The notes: generated by a model from the letters alone, not told the origin. A stretch of 53,684 nucleotides of DNA from Bacteroidia bacterium (GCA_030426345.1 JAUHYU010000027.1:1-53684), one strand, 5' to 3'; counted from the first letter of the stretch, positions 17,537-27,036 are shown. Numbers and translations are program-made.

Positions 17537-17660
17537 AGAATTTATTTTTTATAGTAAAATGATAAAGTACGGTGTTAAATATTTATAGAATATTCATATT
17601 TAAAAAGGCTTTAAAATTAGACTTTGCAGCAGGGCTACAACAATAGATGCTGTCCTTTTG

Positions 17661-18446
17661 TCAACTTTCGGTTTGTCTTAATTTTCTAATGATTTTGTCC
17701 GCATCGCTAATTTCAAAAAAAGCAATACACCTTAAGAGAAATGACAAGAACCTTCCCGGAGGATTTTGAATCATTTGGCCCAATACAAGTACCCTTTTGT
17801 CAATTTCATCGATTCTTCGTTGAGACTCATTTTCATCCAATAACGCGAGCTCTAAGGAGTTGAGCCAGGCAAAGTCTCTAGCTTTTTTTATGCTAAAATG
17901 GATGATCTTTTCGTCACTTCTAAACCCAAAAATATCCAATAGATTCATCATAATGGAAACCTTTCCCAATCCTTTCTGAAGCTCATTTGTTAGTTCTGAT
18001 AAAATCTCGTTTATGATCATGAAATCGTTTTTCAAAAGTATGATGTCTTGGCCCTTTGAGACCGTGGCAGCGGCTACGGATAGGTCTAGATTGATGTGTG
18101 CATTCATACAAAGTAAAATATGTTGAGCATACGACATCTTATGAGCACAGGGGGAAAATGCCAAATTCCATACGGCAGATGTTTTTGTAGATGCACGGAA
18201 ATCGTAAAATGCCCGGATAAAGATATTAGCAAAAAGGACGTCCATTTTTTCCATACGCGAGGGGTTTTCAAACCGCTTGGAGATGATGGCCTGTTGTACT
18301 GAATAGGTAGTCCTGCGATACACATAGGCAAAGCAACAGAGTAGATTATTTTCTGAGACGGTAAGGGCAATTATTTCGTCGAGTTGATCCAACACTTGAT
18401 CGATGGATAGGGCCTCTTGATATTCTGCTTGTATTACTTTATTCAT
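17661..18446 (-). CDS. DUF5995-like protein of unknown function
   Basis: A 261-aa soluble, mostly helical protein. I place it tentatively in the DUF5995 group because of the L-L-C-M-N-A-H-I-N-L-D-L-S-V-A-A-A segment near residue 135, together with an early A-Y-V-Y-R-R-T-T segment and a following D-F-M-I-I-N-E-I segment. No signal peptide, membrane helix or known catalytic motif is seen. The conserved H-I-N-x-D region could bind a metal, but this is a guess. It is a single gene divergent from the dipeptidyl peptidase, with a 153-base gap between them. Confidence 0.6.
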   Translation of the reverse strand: MNKVIQAEYQEALSIDQVLDQLDEIIALTVSENNLLCCFAYVYRRTTYSVQQAIISKRFENPSRMEKMDVLFANIFIRAFYDFRASTKTSAVWNLAFSPCAHKMSYAQHILLCMNAHINLDLSVAAATVSKGQDIILLKNDFMIINEILSELTNELQKGLGKVSIMMNLLDIFGFRSDEKIIHFSIKKARDFAWLNSLELALLDENESQRRIDEIDKRVLVLGQMIQNPPGRFLSFLLRCIAFFEISDADKIIRKLRQTES

Positions 18447-18599
18447 GGATTTATAATGCTTTTTTCAAGCTATGGATATTTTCAATAAATTGAAACGTCA
18501 ATGCGTTGTTTATTATGCGGGATTGATTTTTTGGCGGACACAAAATTGAGTATAATTGAAAAATGCAAATTGCGCTATAAAATTTCAAAATACCGACAA

Positions 18600-20792
18600 A
18601 TGAAAAAAATATTATTTGGGCTGACGATCATACTGATTTCCATAAAACTTTCGGCTCAGGATTACAAACCTTTGACACTGGAGGATATTTATCAAAACAA
18701 TATTTTCAGAACAAAGTCGGTTGCAGGATTTCGATGGATGAAGGATGGTAGTTACTATACTTCACTTGTACATAATGCGAAAACAAAAAATCGTGACATT
18801 TTAAAATTTGCTACCAAATCTGGAGAAGTCACAGATACATTGGTTCATGGAAAAAAGATGCTTTTTGCCAATGAAAACGAGCCAATACCCATAAGCTCGT
18901 ACGAGTTTAATAAGGACGAAACAAAAGTATTGATCGCCACAGAAGTCACTTCGATTTACCGTAGATCAACCAAAGCCATTTACTATATATATGACATACT
19001 CACCGAGAAGCTACAGCGGCTTGTCGATGGTGATAAGCAATCTTTTGCCACCTTTTCGTCCGATGGAAAAAAAGTGGCTTTTGTCAGAAATAATGATTTG
19101 TTTATCAAAGATTTAGCTTCTAATGAACTAATTACTGTTACATCAGATGGAAAGAAAAATGAAATAATCAATGGCATGGCCGATTGGGTGTATGAGGAAG
19201 AATTTTCGCTCTCCAAAGCCTTTTTTTGGTCACCTGATGGAAATAAGATAGCTTTTTTGAAGTTTGATGAAAAGGAGGTCCCAATGTATAACATGCAAAA
19301 ATGGACTGGATTATACCCTGAAGATTATATCTATAAATACCCGAAAGCAGGGGAGAAGAACTCAGAAGTAACAGTTCATGTATATGACTTAGCGACACGC
19401 CAATTGGAAAATTTGCCAATTGGCAAAGAAAAGGATGTATATATAGCCAGGTTGCAATGGCTGCCTGCCGGGGAGATGATATCGGTAATCCGGCTGAACA
19501 GATTGCAAAATAAACTAGATATTTTCCATGGAAATGCCAGCACAAGAAAAACAGAGCTGATCTATACCGAACAATCAAAAACCTACTTGGATATTGATCA
19601 ACTGGATGATCTAACCTATTTGGCCGATGGGGAATCATTCATAATCTCAAGCGAAATGACGGGTTTCAAGCATTTGTATCATTATGCCATAAATGGAGAC
19701 TTTATACAACCAATCACAAATGGTGATTGGGCAGTCGACAATTTTTTAGGAATTGATGAAAAACGAGATGAGTTATATTATACCTCCACAGAGGTTTCTT
19801 CTATCGAAAGGCATCTTTATTCCATGGATATTAAAGGGAAGAATCGCAAAAAGCTAACGTTAGATGCCGGAGTTCATTCTGTGAACTTTAGCCATGATTT
19901 CAAATATTATATTGATACCTATAGTTCGTTTGATTTTCCAGCAAAAACAGAACTGTATCAAGCAAAAGGAAAATTGATAAAAGTGCTGGCCGAAAATAGT
20001 GATTATCAAAAACAGACCGAAGAATATGGATGTGCCAGGACGGAATATTTCCAAGTAGGGATTGAAGGTGGGGATTCTTTAAATGCCTATATGATGAAGC
20101 CTTTGGACTTTAATAAAGACAAAAAATATCCTGTCCTGATGTATGTTTATGGAGGCCCCGGGTCTCAAAACGTGATGAATAGATGGAATGGCAATATGTG
20201 GCACCACTTTCTCACCCAGCAAGGATACATCATTGTGTGTGTAGATAACCGTGGCACCGGAGGCAAAGGAAGAGATTTTCAACACATCACTTACAAGCAG
20301 CTTGGCAAGTATGAAAGTAGAGATCAGATTGCAAGTGCTAAGTATCTGGCTGCGTTGCCTTTCATAGATCAAAATCGAATCGGGATTTGGGGATGGAGCT
20401 ACGGAGGATATATGTCTTCACTGTCGCTGTTCTTGGGGAATGATATGTTCAAAGCTGCAATTGCCGTAGCTCCAGTTACAAATTGGCGATATTACGATAC
20501 TATCTACACGGAAAGGTATTTGCAAAAGCCACAAGACAACCCTTCGGGATATGATGATTATTCACCTCAAACCCATGCAGACAAACTCAGTGGGGCTTTC
20601 TTGCTTGTCCATGGTACCGGCGATGACAATGTCCATTTTCAAAATGCAGTGGAACTTCAGAATGCCCTGATCAAGGCGAATAAACAATTTGATTCATTTT
20701 ATTATCCCGACAGAAACCATGGGATATATGGCGGGAATACGCGCTTGCACTTATATACAATGATGACAAATTTTATCCTCCAAAAGCTGTAA
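18600..20792 (+). CDS. Dipeptidyl peptidase IV (S9B family serine peptidase)
   Basis: Exported exopeptidase that releases X-Pro dipeptides from peptide N-termini. The start chosen is ATG 18600, which gives a clean signal peptide (L-S-A-Q near residue 20) and 730 aa; an upstream GC-poor extension in the same frame does not look coding. The N-terminal beta-propeller (about 50-480) carries the double-Glu motif D-W-V-Y-E-E-E, which binds the substrate amino terminus in true DPP IV. The C-terminal alpha/beta hydrolase domain has Ser600 in G-W-S-Y-G-G, Asp675 in H-G-T-G-D-D-N-V-H-F and His707 in R-N-H-G. Monocistronic appearance. It is likely in the periplasm for peptide feeding. Confidence 0.95.
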   Translation: MKKILFGLTIILISIKLSAQDYKPLTLEDIYQNNIFRTKSVAGFRWMKDGSYYTSLVHNAKTKNRDILKFATKSGEVTDTLVHGKKMLFANENEPIPISSYEFNKDETKVLIATEVTSIYRRSTKAIYYIYDILTEKLQRLVDGDKQSFATFSSDGKKVAFVRNNDLFIKDLASNELITVTSDGKKNEIINGMADWVYEEEFSLSKAFFWSPDGNKIAFLKFDEKEVPMYNMQKWTGLYPEDYIYKYPKAGEKNSEVTVHVYDLATRQLENLPIGKEKDVYIARLQWLPAGEMISVIRLNRLQNKLDIFHGNASTRKTELIYTEQSKTYLDIDQLDDLTYLADGESFIISSEMTGFKHLYHYAINGDFIQPITNGDWAVDNFLGIDEKRDELYYTSTEVSSIERHLYSMDIKGKNRKKLTLDAGVHSVNFSHDFKYYIDTYSSFDFPAKTELYQAKGKLIKVLAENSDYQKQTEEYGCARTEYFQVGIEGGDSLNAYMMKPLDFNKDKKYPVLMYVYGGPGSQNVMNRWNGNMWHHFLTQQGYIIVCVDNRGTGGKGRDFQHITYKQLGKYESRDQIASAKYLAALPFIDQNRIGIWGWSYGGYMSSLSLFLGNDMFKAAIAVAPVTNWRYYDTIYTERYLQKPQDNPSGYDDYSPQTHADKLSGAFLLVHGTGDDNVHFQNAVELQNALIKANKQFDSFYYPDRNHGIYGGNTRLHLYTMMTNFILQKL

Positions 20793-20815
20793 AATTTTAT
20801 TTTCAAAGTATAGAT

Positions 20816-20823
20816 TACTTTTG
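20816..20823 (+). promoter_or_regulatory. Candidate -7 promoter element (TACTTTTG)
   Basis: It matches TAnnTTTG in the 174-base gap before the 248-aa membrane protein gene, about 143 bases from its ATG. No -33 TTG is seen. A long 5' leader would follow. Confidence 0.3.
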
Positions 20824-20966
20824 TAAGTATTATCGAATAAACAGAAGAGAAGGAGCAGTCAATTGAAAAAAATTATGATTTACTTTGGTATCAGGTTATA
20901 TCAATAAACAATTTAATTTCAATTTGTTAACATTCTAAGCATAGAAATTACTTAAATCATTATAAA

Positions 20967-21713
20967 ATGAATGCACAACTTTACCTTGAAACATGGAATA
21001 TCTGGGGAAAATTTATCTCCTACGGACTGGCAGGGATTGCCGGTGTGATCCTTTTGTATCATTTCTTAAGCTTGCTCTCTATCAGAGACTACAAGAAAAG
21101 ATATGATTTTATCAACAAGCATGAAATAAACAATTTATGGAATGCTGCAGTAGTCCTTTTGTTTGCCATTGGAATCTATATTAATACCCTTGTTCCTGAA
21201 GGAGAATTAATTTGGGTTTTGGTTAGACTCTTTGTAACCGTGATGATGGGATTGATTGTTGGTGTAATAATTTCTAACATTCTTAAATTTTATTATCCAT
21301 TTTACGTGGAGAAGAGGCTTAAGAAATTGAGATTTACACCTAGGGTATCTCCAAAATCTGGCAAAGCCATGAAGTTACTTAGCGAAGAGGAAGAGGATGT
21401 ATACCTTGACGAAGGAATGCAGGCAGAAGAAAATGTATTCTCAGTGGATTATGACGTATGGATTGATGAAGAATCCGGATATACTAAGATCGAAAAATAT
21501 GCCGGTCACTTGATTGCTCTTCAGTGTCCTGAATGTAACTATCAAACTTTGAAGGTATCCAAAGAAGAAATTTTAGAATCACCAACTGAAAGTGATGAAG
21601 GCGAATTGATGAAGTTTTACAAATGTGACTATTGTGGTTACAAGGAAAGAAAAGCGTTTAGAGTAGCTAAGTTAAATGAATCAGGAGCCGAGCCGGCATT
21701 GGTAACGTCCTAA
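20967..21713 (+). CDS. Membrane protein with C-terminal zinc ribbon, unknown function
   Basis: A 248-aa protein I cannot assign to a named family. Three hydrophobic helices lie at about residues 15-36, 53-70 and 76-101. A basic stretch follows (K-R-L-K-K-L-R), then an acidic cytoplasmic segment (S-E-E-E-E-D-V-Y-L-D-E). A treble-clef-like zinc ribbon then has C-P-E-C near residue 190 and C-D-Y-C-G-Y-K near residue 220. The design, a membrane anchor with a cytoplasmic Cys4 ribbon, is like that of conserved Bacteroidota proteins of unknown role. A strong terminator follows 20 bases after the stop. It does not belong to the neighbouring PUL, which is on the other strand. Confidence 0.75.
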   Translation: MNAQLYLETWNIWGKFISYGLAGIAGVILLYHFLSLLSIRDYKKRYDFINKHEINNLWNAAVVLLFAIGIYINTLVPEGELIWVLVRLFVTVMMGLIVGVIISNILKFYYPFYVEKRLKKLRFTPRVSPKSGKAMKLLSEEEEDVYLDEGMQAEENVFSVDYDVWIDEESGYTKIEKYAGHLIALQCPECNYQTLKVSKEEILESPTESDEGELMKFYKCDYCGYKERKAFRVAKLNESGAEPALVTS

Positions 21714-21732
21714 GTATATTTGAAGAAATCTT

Positions 21733-21762
21733 AAAAAGCCGGTGTCAAAACCGGCTTTTTTT
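21733..21762. terminator. Rho-independent terminator
   Basis: AAAAAGCCGGT and ACCGGCTTTTT form an 11-bp perfect stem around GTCAAA, followed by a T-run on the plus strand and a T-run on the minus strand as well. It ends the zinc-ribbon gene and can end the long PUL transcript that arrives from the right. The 58 bases from 21763 to 21820 hold no gene. Confidence 0.92.
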
Positions 21763-21820
21763 GTTTTAGGATACTGAGTTACACACAACCTCTTTGTGTC
21801 ATGGAAAAAGGACACATTTT

Positions 21821-23365
21821 TTAGTTCCAATATTCATCCATAACTTCCTTCATCACAGGATACTGCTCATCCGAGTCTCCAACCAACTCTTTTTGTTTTA
21901 AAAGCTCAATTTTCATCTCTTTGATTATATCAGCATATCCAAGATCACCATAAGCATTCCTTCCTTCTTTTGGGTCTTTTTCTAAATCGTAAAATTCCCA
22001 ATTGGGCGTTGTGGATTTCTTGCCTGCCCCAGGCTTGCCCAAAGGTTGGCCATAGAAAAAAGCCAATTTGTAGCGTTTATTTCTAATACCAAAATGACCC
22101 GGACGGTCTACACTATGCAACCAATATCTATAATACATGGATTGTCGCCAATCATCAGGTGTGTGGCCTTTTAGATTTTCGCGAAAGCTTCTTCCCTGCA
22201 TTTGGGGAGGATTTGGGATTCCTGCATAATCGGCAATCAGCGATGGGAAATCTATGTTCAGGATAATATCGTCAAGCTTAGTGCCACCTTTTATTTCCTT
22301 AGGATACCTGATTACAAAGGGCATTCTCAACGACTCCTCATAGATCAGCCTTTTGTCAAAAAAACCATGTTCGCCAAGGAAATACCCCTGATCAGCCGTA
22401 TAAATCACGACGGTATTTTCGGCCTGACCAGATGCTTCCAAATAATCCAATAATCTGCCGATGTTGTCATCGATTGCGGCACCGCACCTCATAAAATCCT
22501 TGATAAACTTTTGATAGATTTTCTTTCGTGCTTGAATGCTATCAAGCCCATCCAAATCAAATGGAAGATCCGGGTAGTCTGTCCACCATGGCCCTGTGCT
22601 GGCTTTTATGTACCTAATGCCTAAATTATCCATGGACTGTCCTTTAAACGTCCTTCCATTCGTCTCAGGACCAAAGTCATATAGAGAAGCAGGCTCTGGA
22701 ATTTCTATGTCTTTATAAAGGCCAGCAAATCTTTCCGGGTAATCAAAGGGTTCATGAGTAGCTTTGAAATGGCACATCATCATAAATGGTTTATCCTGGT
22801 CTCGATTCTTCAACCAGTCAATGGTAAAATCGGTGATTACATCGCTTGAAAAGCCTTTATATTCCTTACCTCCTTCATAGCGGTCTTTCCAATTTTCTTT
22901 CGTTTTCAAAATAGGGTTGTGATAGCGACCCTGTCCCCGCAAAACCATGAAATGATCAAACCCAGTCGGTTGTTTCTTAAGGTGCCATTTCCCTATGATG
23001 GCAGTCTGATAACCGTTAGCACTCATCACCTTGGCGATGTTGTTGCTATCGGGCTCATAAGCCTCTGATAGTGTATAAACACCATTTCTATGGCTATATT
23101 GGCCACTGAGTATTGTAGCCCTGCTTGGCGTGCATATAGAATTGGTACAAAAAGCATTGTTGAGCACGATACCCTCATCTGCCAGACGTGAAATATTTTG
23201 ATTTTGCACATAATCTTTAAGAATACCACCATAAACCCCCCAGGCTTGAGAAGTATGGTCGTCTGACATGATGAACAGAATGTTGGGCTTTACTTCTTCT
23301 TTTTCCTTGCAGCCCCATAACAAACAAAAGGAAATAAGGACAATTAAATTTAATATAATTCTCAT
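21821..23365 (-). CDS. S1-family sulfatase, lipoprotein (sulfatase A)
   Basis: Predicted to hydrolyse a sulfate ester on a glycan. This 514-aa lipoprotein has lipobox L-W-G-C (Cys19), metal-binding D35-D36, and the maturation motif C-T-P-S-R with Cys78 as the residue converted to formylglycine. G-K-W-H-L-K and T-A-D-Q-G-Y-F-L-G-E-H-G complete the active site. It is the last gene of the PUL transcript. Its sequence closely tracks the sulfatase at 36126 (D-D-H-T-S-Q-A, N-A-F-C-T-N-S-I-C-T-P-S-R and Y-Y-R-Y-W are shared), so the two are paralogs that probably act on related positions. The exact subfamily and regiospecificity cannot be read. No formylglycine-generating enzyme is in the window. 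Confidence 0.95.
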   Translation of the reverse strand: MRIILNLIVLISFCLLWGCKEKEEVKPNILFIMSDDHTSQAWGVYGGILKDYVQNQNISRLADEGIVLNNAFCTNSICTPSRATILSGQYSHRNGVYTLSEAYEPDSNNIAKVMSANGYQTAIIGKWHLKKQPTGFDHFMVLRGQGRYHNPILKTKENWKDRYEGGKEYKGFSSDVITDFTIDWLKNRDQDKPFMMMCHFKATHEPFDYPERFAGLYKDIEIPEPASLYDFGPETNGRTFKGQSMDNLGIRYIKASTGPWWTDYPDLPFDLDGLDSIQARKKIYQKFIKDFMRCGAAIDDNIGRLLDYLEASGQAENTVVIYTADQGYFLGEHGFFDKRLIYEESLRMPFVIRYPKEIKGGTKLDDIILNIDFPSLIADYAGIPNPPQMQGRSFRENLKGHTPDDWRQSMYYRYWLHSVDRPGHFGIRNKRYKLAFFYGQPLGKPGAGKKSTTPNWEFYDLEKDPKEGRNAYGDLGYADIIKEMKIELLKQKELVGDSDEQYPVMKEVMDEYWN

Positions 23366-23386
23366 TAGTTTATAATATTAGTATTT

Positions 23387-24865
23387 CTAAATGTCATCTT
23401 TTATAGGCCATGGCTCCGGTTCTGTCTGCCAGCCACAATCGCGTTTACCGGCACCTGTCTCCTCGCTATCACCAAGATCAGCCTTCATTTCTTCTAATTT
23501 TTCCATAAGTGATTTTATAACCTCTGGATGCTGTTCTGCCACATTTGTCGTCTCGCCAATGTCCTTTGACAAATTAAACAGGGACAATTCTATCTCTGCA
23601 TTTATTTTTTTCCGGCCATGGACATTTCCCGAATCTGAAGCCAAGACATGGTTATAAGCGTGCGGAAGGTGCAGTTTCCATTTTCCTACACGTACTGCTT
23701 GGAGGTCCCACCCCTTATAATAATAAAAGGCCTCGGTCGGGCTTTTTGCGCCCTCCACTCCAGAAATAAGCCCTTGGATATCATGGCCATCAATTTTATT
23801 TATAGGCAGTCTTGCCCCTGTAATCCCCGCAATGGTTGGCAGCAGATCCAATGTAGATGCGATTTCATTGCATTTCGAATTTTTCGGTATTCTATTTGGC
23901 CATTTCATCAAACAAGGCACGCGCTGTCCCCCTTCAAAAGTGGTGAACTTGCCTTCCCTCAAGGGATCGGCCGAACCTCCGTGATCACCAAACACGAGCC
24001 ATGGGCCATTATCGCAAGTAAATATCACCAACGTGTTTTCTTCTAGTCCAAGTTCTTTCAGCGTCTTGTTGATCTGCCCGACAGACCAATCTATCTCCTC
24101 GATCACATCCCCATAAATCCCTTTTTCCGAGTGGCCATCAAATTTTTCCGACACATACAACGGAATATGCGGCATCGTGTGTGGCAGGTACACAAAGAAT
24201 GGATTGTCTTTGTTCCTTTTTATAAAATCAATGGCATGCTCGGTGTATGCTGTGGAAAGCATCGACTGATCATCCTCCAAAAAGCTGTGAGTTCTATTGC
24301 CTTCCATGAGAGGTAAATCGGGATATGGTTTTTTGGTGGATTTTTTGCCCGGTCTCATGTCATTAGAATATGGAAGGCCGAAATATTCATCGAACCCCTG
24401 TTGCAGTGGCAAAAATTGTTTATGGTGCCCCAAGTGCCATTTTCCAAATGCTCCGGTAGCATATCCCCTTTCTTTCAGCATTTCTGCCATGGTTATTTCA
24501 TCCTTATTCAACCCGGTTTTTGTGCGCCTGTCCTGTGGGTTCCAACCAGCGTTTACCTTTTCTGGAAAAAGCACCGCAGGAATGCCCACCCTCTGCGGGT
24601 AGCAGCCCGTCAGCAGCGCTGCCCTTGAGGGCGAACAAACAGAAGAGGCCACATAAAAGTCCGTGAATTTCATGCCCTCTGTAGCCATGGCATCCAGGTT
24701 TGGTGTTTTAAAACCTTTTGCGCCATATACGCCAACGTCGGCATATCCCTGATCGTCGGTAAAAATGATGACGATGTTTGGTGGCGGGGCTTCCTTTTTT
24801 GCACAGGAAGTCGCGGCCAGTAAGATGGCAATACAGATATATTTCGTGGAATGGATTATTTTCAT
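23387..24865 (-). CDS. S1-family arylsulfatase-type sulfatase, lipoprotein (sulfatase B)
   Basis: A 492-aa lipoprotein with lipobox A-T-S-C (Cys21), metal ligands D37-D38 and formylglycine site Cys77 (C-S-P-S-R). Later motifs are G-K-W-H-L-G-H-H and T-C-D-N-G-P-W-L-V-F-G-D-H-G. It resembles arylsulfatase A-type enzymes (N-acetylgalactosamine or galactose sulfatases) more than sulfatase A next to it. It lies 21 bases upstream of sulfatase A and 37 bases downstream of the oxidoreductase gene. Sulfate removal in the periplasm or at the surface from oligosaccharides brought in by SusCD is the likely role. Substrate is inferred from context. Confidence 0.95.
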   Translation of the reverse strand: MKIIHSTKYICIAILLAATSCAKKEAPPPNIVIIFTDDQGYADVGVYGAKGFKTPNLDAMATEGMKFTDFYVASSVCSPSRAALLTGCYPQRVGIPAVLFPEKVNAGWNPQDRRTKTGLNKDEITMAEMLKERGYATGAFGKWHLGHHKQFLPLQQGFDEYFGLPYSNDMRPGKKSTKKPYPDLPLMEGNRTHSFLEDDQSMLSTAYTEHAIDFIKRNKDNPFFVYLPHTMPHIPLYVSEKFDGHSEKGIYGDVIEEIDWSVGQINKTLKELGLEENTLVIFTCDNGPWLVFGDHGGSADPLREGKFTTFEGGQRVPCLMKWPNRIPKNSKCNEIASTLDLLPTIAGITGARLPINKIDGHDIQGLISGVEGAKSPTEAFYYYKGWDLQAVRVGKWKLHLPHAYNHVLASDSGNVHGRKKINAEIELSLFNLSKDIGETTNVAEQHPEVIKSLMEKLEEMKADLGDSEETGAGKRDCGWQTEPEPWPIKDDI

Positions 24866-24902
24866 AATTTACTAAACTGATTAATCACTAGCCCCTAAAG
24901 GG

Positions 24903-26264
24903 TTAAACAACAAATTTATTATACATGGTAGCCCATGGTTCCCTCATTTTTCTTGTCAACATTTGATTCGCTTCTTCACTATTAGTAATGTGCTCATTTA
25001 CCGGATCCCAATCTAAATCCATACCCAGTCGCATAGCGATATTTCCAAGATGTGAAGTACTTATAGATCTATGGCCGATTTCTGCCGGAGCGGCTGTTTG
25101 TTTGCGTGATATCACACAGTCAATAAAATTCCGAAAATTATCATCACTTTTATATAAATGGATTTCGTCCTTCCCAATTTCAGAGGTGATGATATTTTCC
25201 GGTTCGGACTTGTTTACCCAAATCCTTCCTTCCGTTCCTTCAAAACTGACACCAATATCAGATTCTGCACTCTCAACGATCAGTTTTACACCATTTTTAT
25301 AAATGCATTCAAAATAGAATTCCGTTGCGGTATTCCAGATCGGGTGCTTTGCCCAGGTCGCCCTAGCATTTTGAACCTTTATTGGGCCTGTATCGTCCGT
25401 GCCCATGCCCCACTGTGCCATGTCATTGAAATGGCCTCCCCAGTCCGTCACCTGGCCTCCAGAATAATCGAGCACCCAACGGAAGTTGACATGGGTACGT
25501 GCCGGGCAATAGGGGGCGTCCGGTGCAGGACCGAGCCACATCTTATAATCAAATCCCTCCGGTACCGGAATTGTTTCTGTCAAATGCCCTGTTTTTCCAT
25601 AGTCCGTTGTCCCTGAAGGCAGTCTAACATAAACAGTCTTTAGCTCGCCTACGCGCCCATTTCTGACCAGTTCACAGAGTTTACGAAATCTTTGGCTAGA
25701 GCGCCGCTGGCTTCCTGTTTGAAAAACCGTCTTATATTTTTTTACAGCATTGCTCATTGCCCTGCCCTCAGGAATGGTCAAGGCGAGGGGTTTCTGGCAA
25801 TAAATATCCTTACCAGCCGCAGCAGCCATCAACACAGGAATAGAATGCCAATGATCTGGGACGACTACCTCAACGGCATCAATATCCTTTCTTTCCAGCA
25901 CTTCCCTAAAATCCGTGTACATACGGCATGAATCGTATTTTTTGCCTGTCTTTTCTGAATATGTCTCGTCTATTACTTTTTTGATGAATTCCCTGCCTGC
26001 CACTTTACCTTCCCAATATCCCGAGCTAAGCCTGTTTACGTCACATACTCCGGTAACCTGCACCCGTTCGTCATTGAGGAAATTCTTTACATCATTTCCA
26101 GCTTGATTTCCCGCACCGATAAAAGCAAGATTGATCCGATCGGATGGTGCGGTATGTCCATCTTTCCCCCTGGAACAGGCAGGGATTATGATTGGAACGG
26201 CAATCAGGGCGGATGCCGCAACTCCATATTTTTTTATAAAAGTCCTACGATTGGTTTTTTCCAT
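24903..26264 (-). CDS. Gfo/Idh/MocA-family oxidoreductase with Tat signal and lipobox
   Basis: NAD(P)-dependent sugar oxidoreductase fold of 453 aa. The N-terminus has a twin-arginine motif N-R-R-T-F-I-K-K (residues 5-12) and an I-I-P-A-C lipobox (Cys30), so it should be exported folded with its cofactor and lipidated. The Rossmann motif is F-I-G-A-G-N-Q-A-G near residue 48. The catalytic-lysine motif Q-K-P-L-A-L lies near residue 157, with W-V-L-D-Y-S-G-G-Q-V-T-D-W-G-G-H near residue 265. Family members oxidise a sugar hydroxyl, often at C3; related GH109 enzymes use bound NAD for glycoside cleavage. It is next to the DUF1080 gene (19-base gap), which fits a 3-keto-glycoside route. The specific substrate is unknown. 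Confidence 0.9.
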   Translation of the reverse strand: MEKTNRRTFIKKYGVAASALIAVPIIIPACSRGKDGHTAPSDRINLAFIGAGNQAGNDVKNFLNDERVQVTGVCDVNRLSSGYWEGKVAGREFIKKVIDETYSEKTGKKYDSCRMYTDFREVLERKDIDAVEVVVPDHWHSIPVLMAAAAGKDIYCQKPLALTIPEGRAMSNAVKKYKTVFQTGSQRRSSQRFRKLCELVRNGRVGELKTVYVRLPSGTTDYGKTGHLTETIPVPEGFDYKMWLGPAPDAPYCPARTHVNFRWVLDYSGGQVTDWGGHFNDMAQWGMGTDDTGPIKVQNARATWAKHPIWNTATEFYFECIYKNGVKLIVESAESDIGVSFEGTEGRIWVNKSEPENIITSEIGKDEIHLYKSDDNFRNFIDCVISRKQTAAPAEIGHRSISTSHLGNIAMRLGMDLDWDPVNEHITNSEEANQMLTRKMREPWATMYNKFVV

Positions 26265-26283
26265 TTTTGAAATTTAATATTGC

Positions 26284-27036
26284 TTACAATTTCCTTATCC
26301 AGATATTTCTATAACTGACTTCATTTTTATGGTGCTGAAGCATCAGCGGAAGTTCATTGGCATCATCAGGCGTATTTTTATTATAGGCGGTAGTTGGCCC
26401 TTGGATCTCCACATGGTTTTGAACCAACACACCGTTATGGATCACGGTAAGATATCCAGGTGTTTTTACCCTTCCGTCAGCATTGAACCGGGGGGCGGTA
26501 AATATAATGTCATAAGTTTGCCACTTGCCAGGTTGGATCGAAGCATTCACGAGTGGAGGATATTGGCTATAAAGGGCCCCCGCCTGACCCATTGGATTAG
26601 TTTGGTTGATGTATGAATTCAGCACTTGCACTTCGTATTTTCCCATGAGATAAATGCCTGAATTACCGTTCTGCTGACCCTGCTTCCCTTCCTTCACATC
26701 TTTTTTTGGTGTTTTCCATTCGACATGCAACTGGCAATCCCCGAATTTTTCCTTGGTCTGTATGTTGTCCGTTCCCGGAACTACAGTGAATTTTTTGCCC
26801 TGAACTTTCCATGCGGCAGCGGTGCCATCCTTCACATTTACAAAATTGTCCAATGAGCCTTTGTCAAATAACATAATGGCATCAGATGGGACTTTCCCCT
26901 TAATTACTGGCTGCACAACAACGGGTTGTGGCAGCTGTTCCTTCTTTTTTTGGGCATTGACTGCCGTCACCTGTAAGGCCAGCACCAAGGTCAATGTCCC
27001 AACAAAATTCCCAAACATCATTTCCCTATTAATCAT
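26284..27036 (-). CDS. DUF1080 protein (3-keto-disaccharide hydrolase domain)
   Basis: A 250-aa exported protein with a signal peptide ending V-N-A-Q. A beta-jelly-roll DUF1080 domain covers about residues 50-250. Diagnostic stretches are M-L-F-D-K-G, Q-L-H-V-E-W-K-T-P, N-S-G-I-Y-L-M-G-K-Y-E-V-Q-V-L-N-S-Y and W-Q-T-Y-D-I-I-F. Characterised relatives cleave 3-keto glycosides made by a partner oxidoreductase. The partner here would be the adjacent Gfo/Idh/MocA protein, which follows 19 bases downstream. A carbohydrate-binding role without catalysis is the alternative. A second start at Met6-Met7 is possible. The 85 bases upstream hold no gene. Confidence 0.88.
   Translation of the reverse strand: MINREMMFGNFVGTLTLVLALQVTAVNAQKKKEQLPQPVVVQPVIKGKVPSDAIMLFDKGSLDNFVNVKDGTAAAWKVQGKKFTVVPGTDNIQTKEKFGDCQLHVEWKTPKKDVKEGKQGQQNGNSGIYLMGKYEVQVLNSYINQTNPMGQAGALYSQYPPLVNASIQPGKWQTYDIIFTAPRFNADGRVKTPGYLTVIHNGVLVQNHVEIQGPTTAYNKNTPDDANELPLMLQHHKNEVSYRNIWIRKL

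Noticed and set aside
18501-18599. N-terminal extension of the dipeptidyl peptidase
   Set aside because: The signal peptide begins at ATG 18600; the extension before it would bury the signal and has no similarity to the family.
21795-21816. Second terminator hairpin (TGTGTC/GACACA) at the PUL end
   Set aside because: The stem is only 6 bp and has no T-run on the minus strand; the strong hairpin at 21733-21762 explains termination.
24903-26264. GH109 alpha-N-acetylgalactosaminidase for the oxidoreductase
   Set aside because: The Tat signal and fold fit, but the motifs around the nucleotide site and the W-V-L-D-Y-S-G-G region look like general Gfo/Idh/MocA proteins rather than GH109. Kept only as an alternative.
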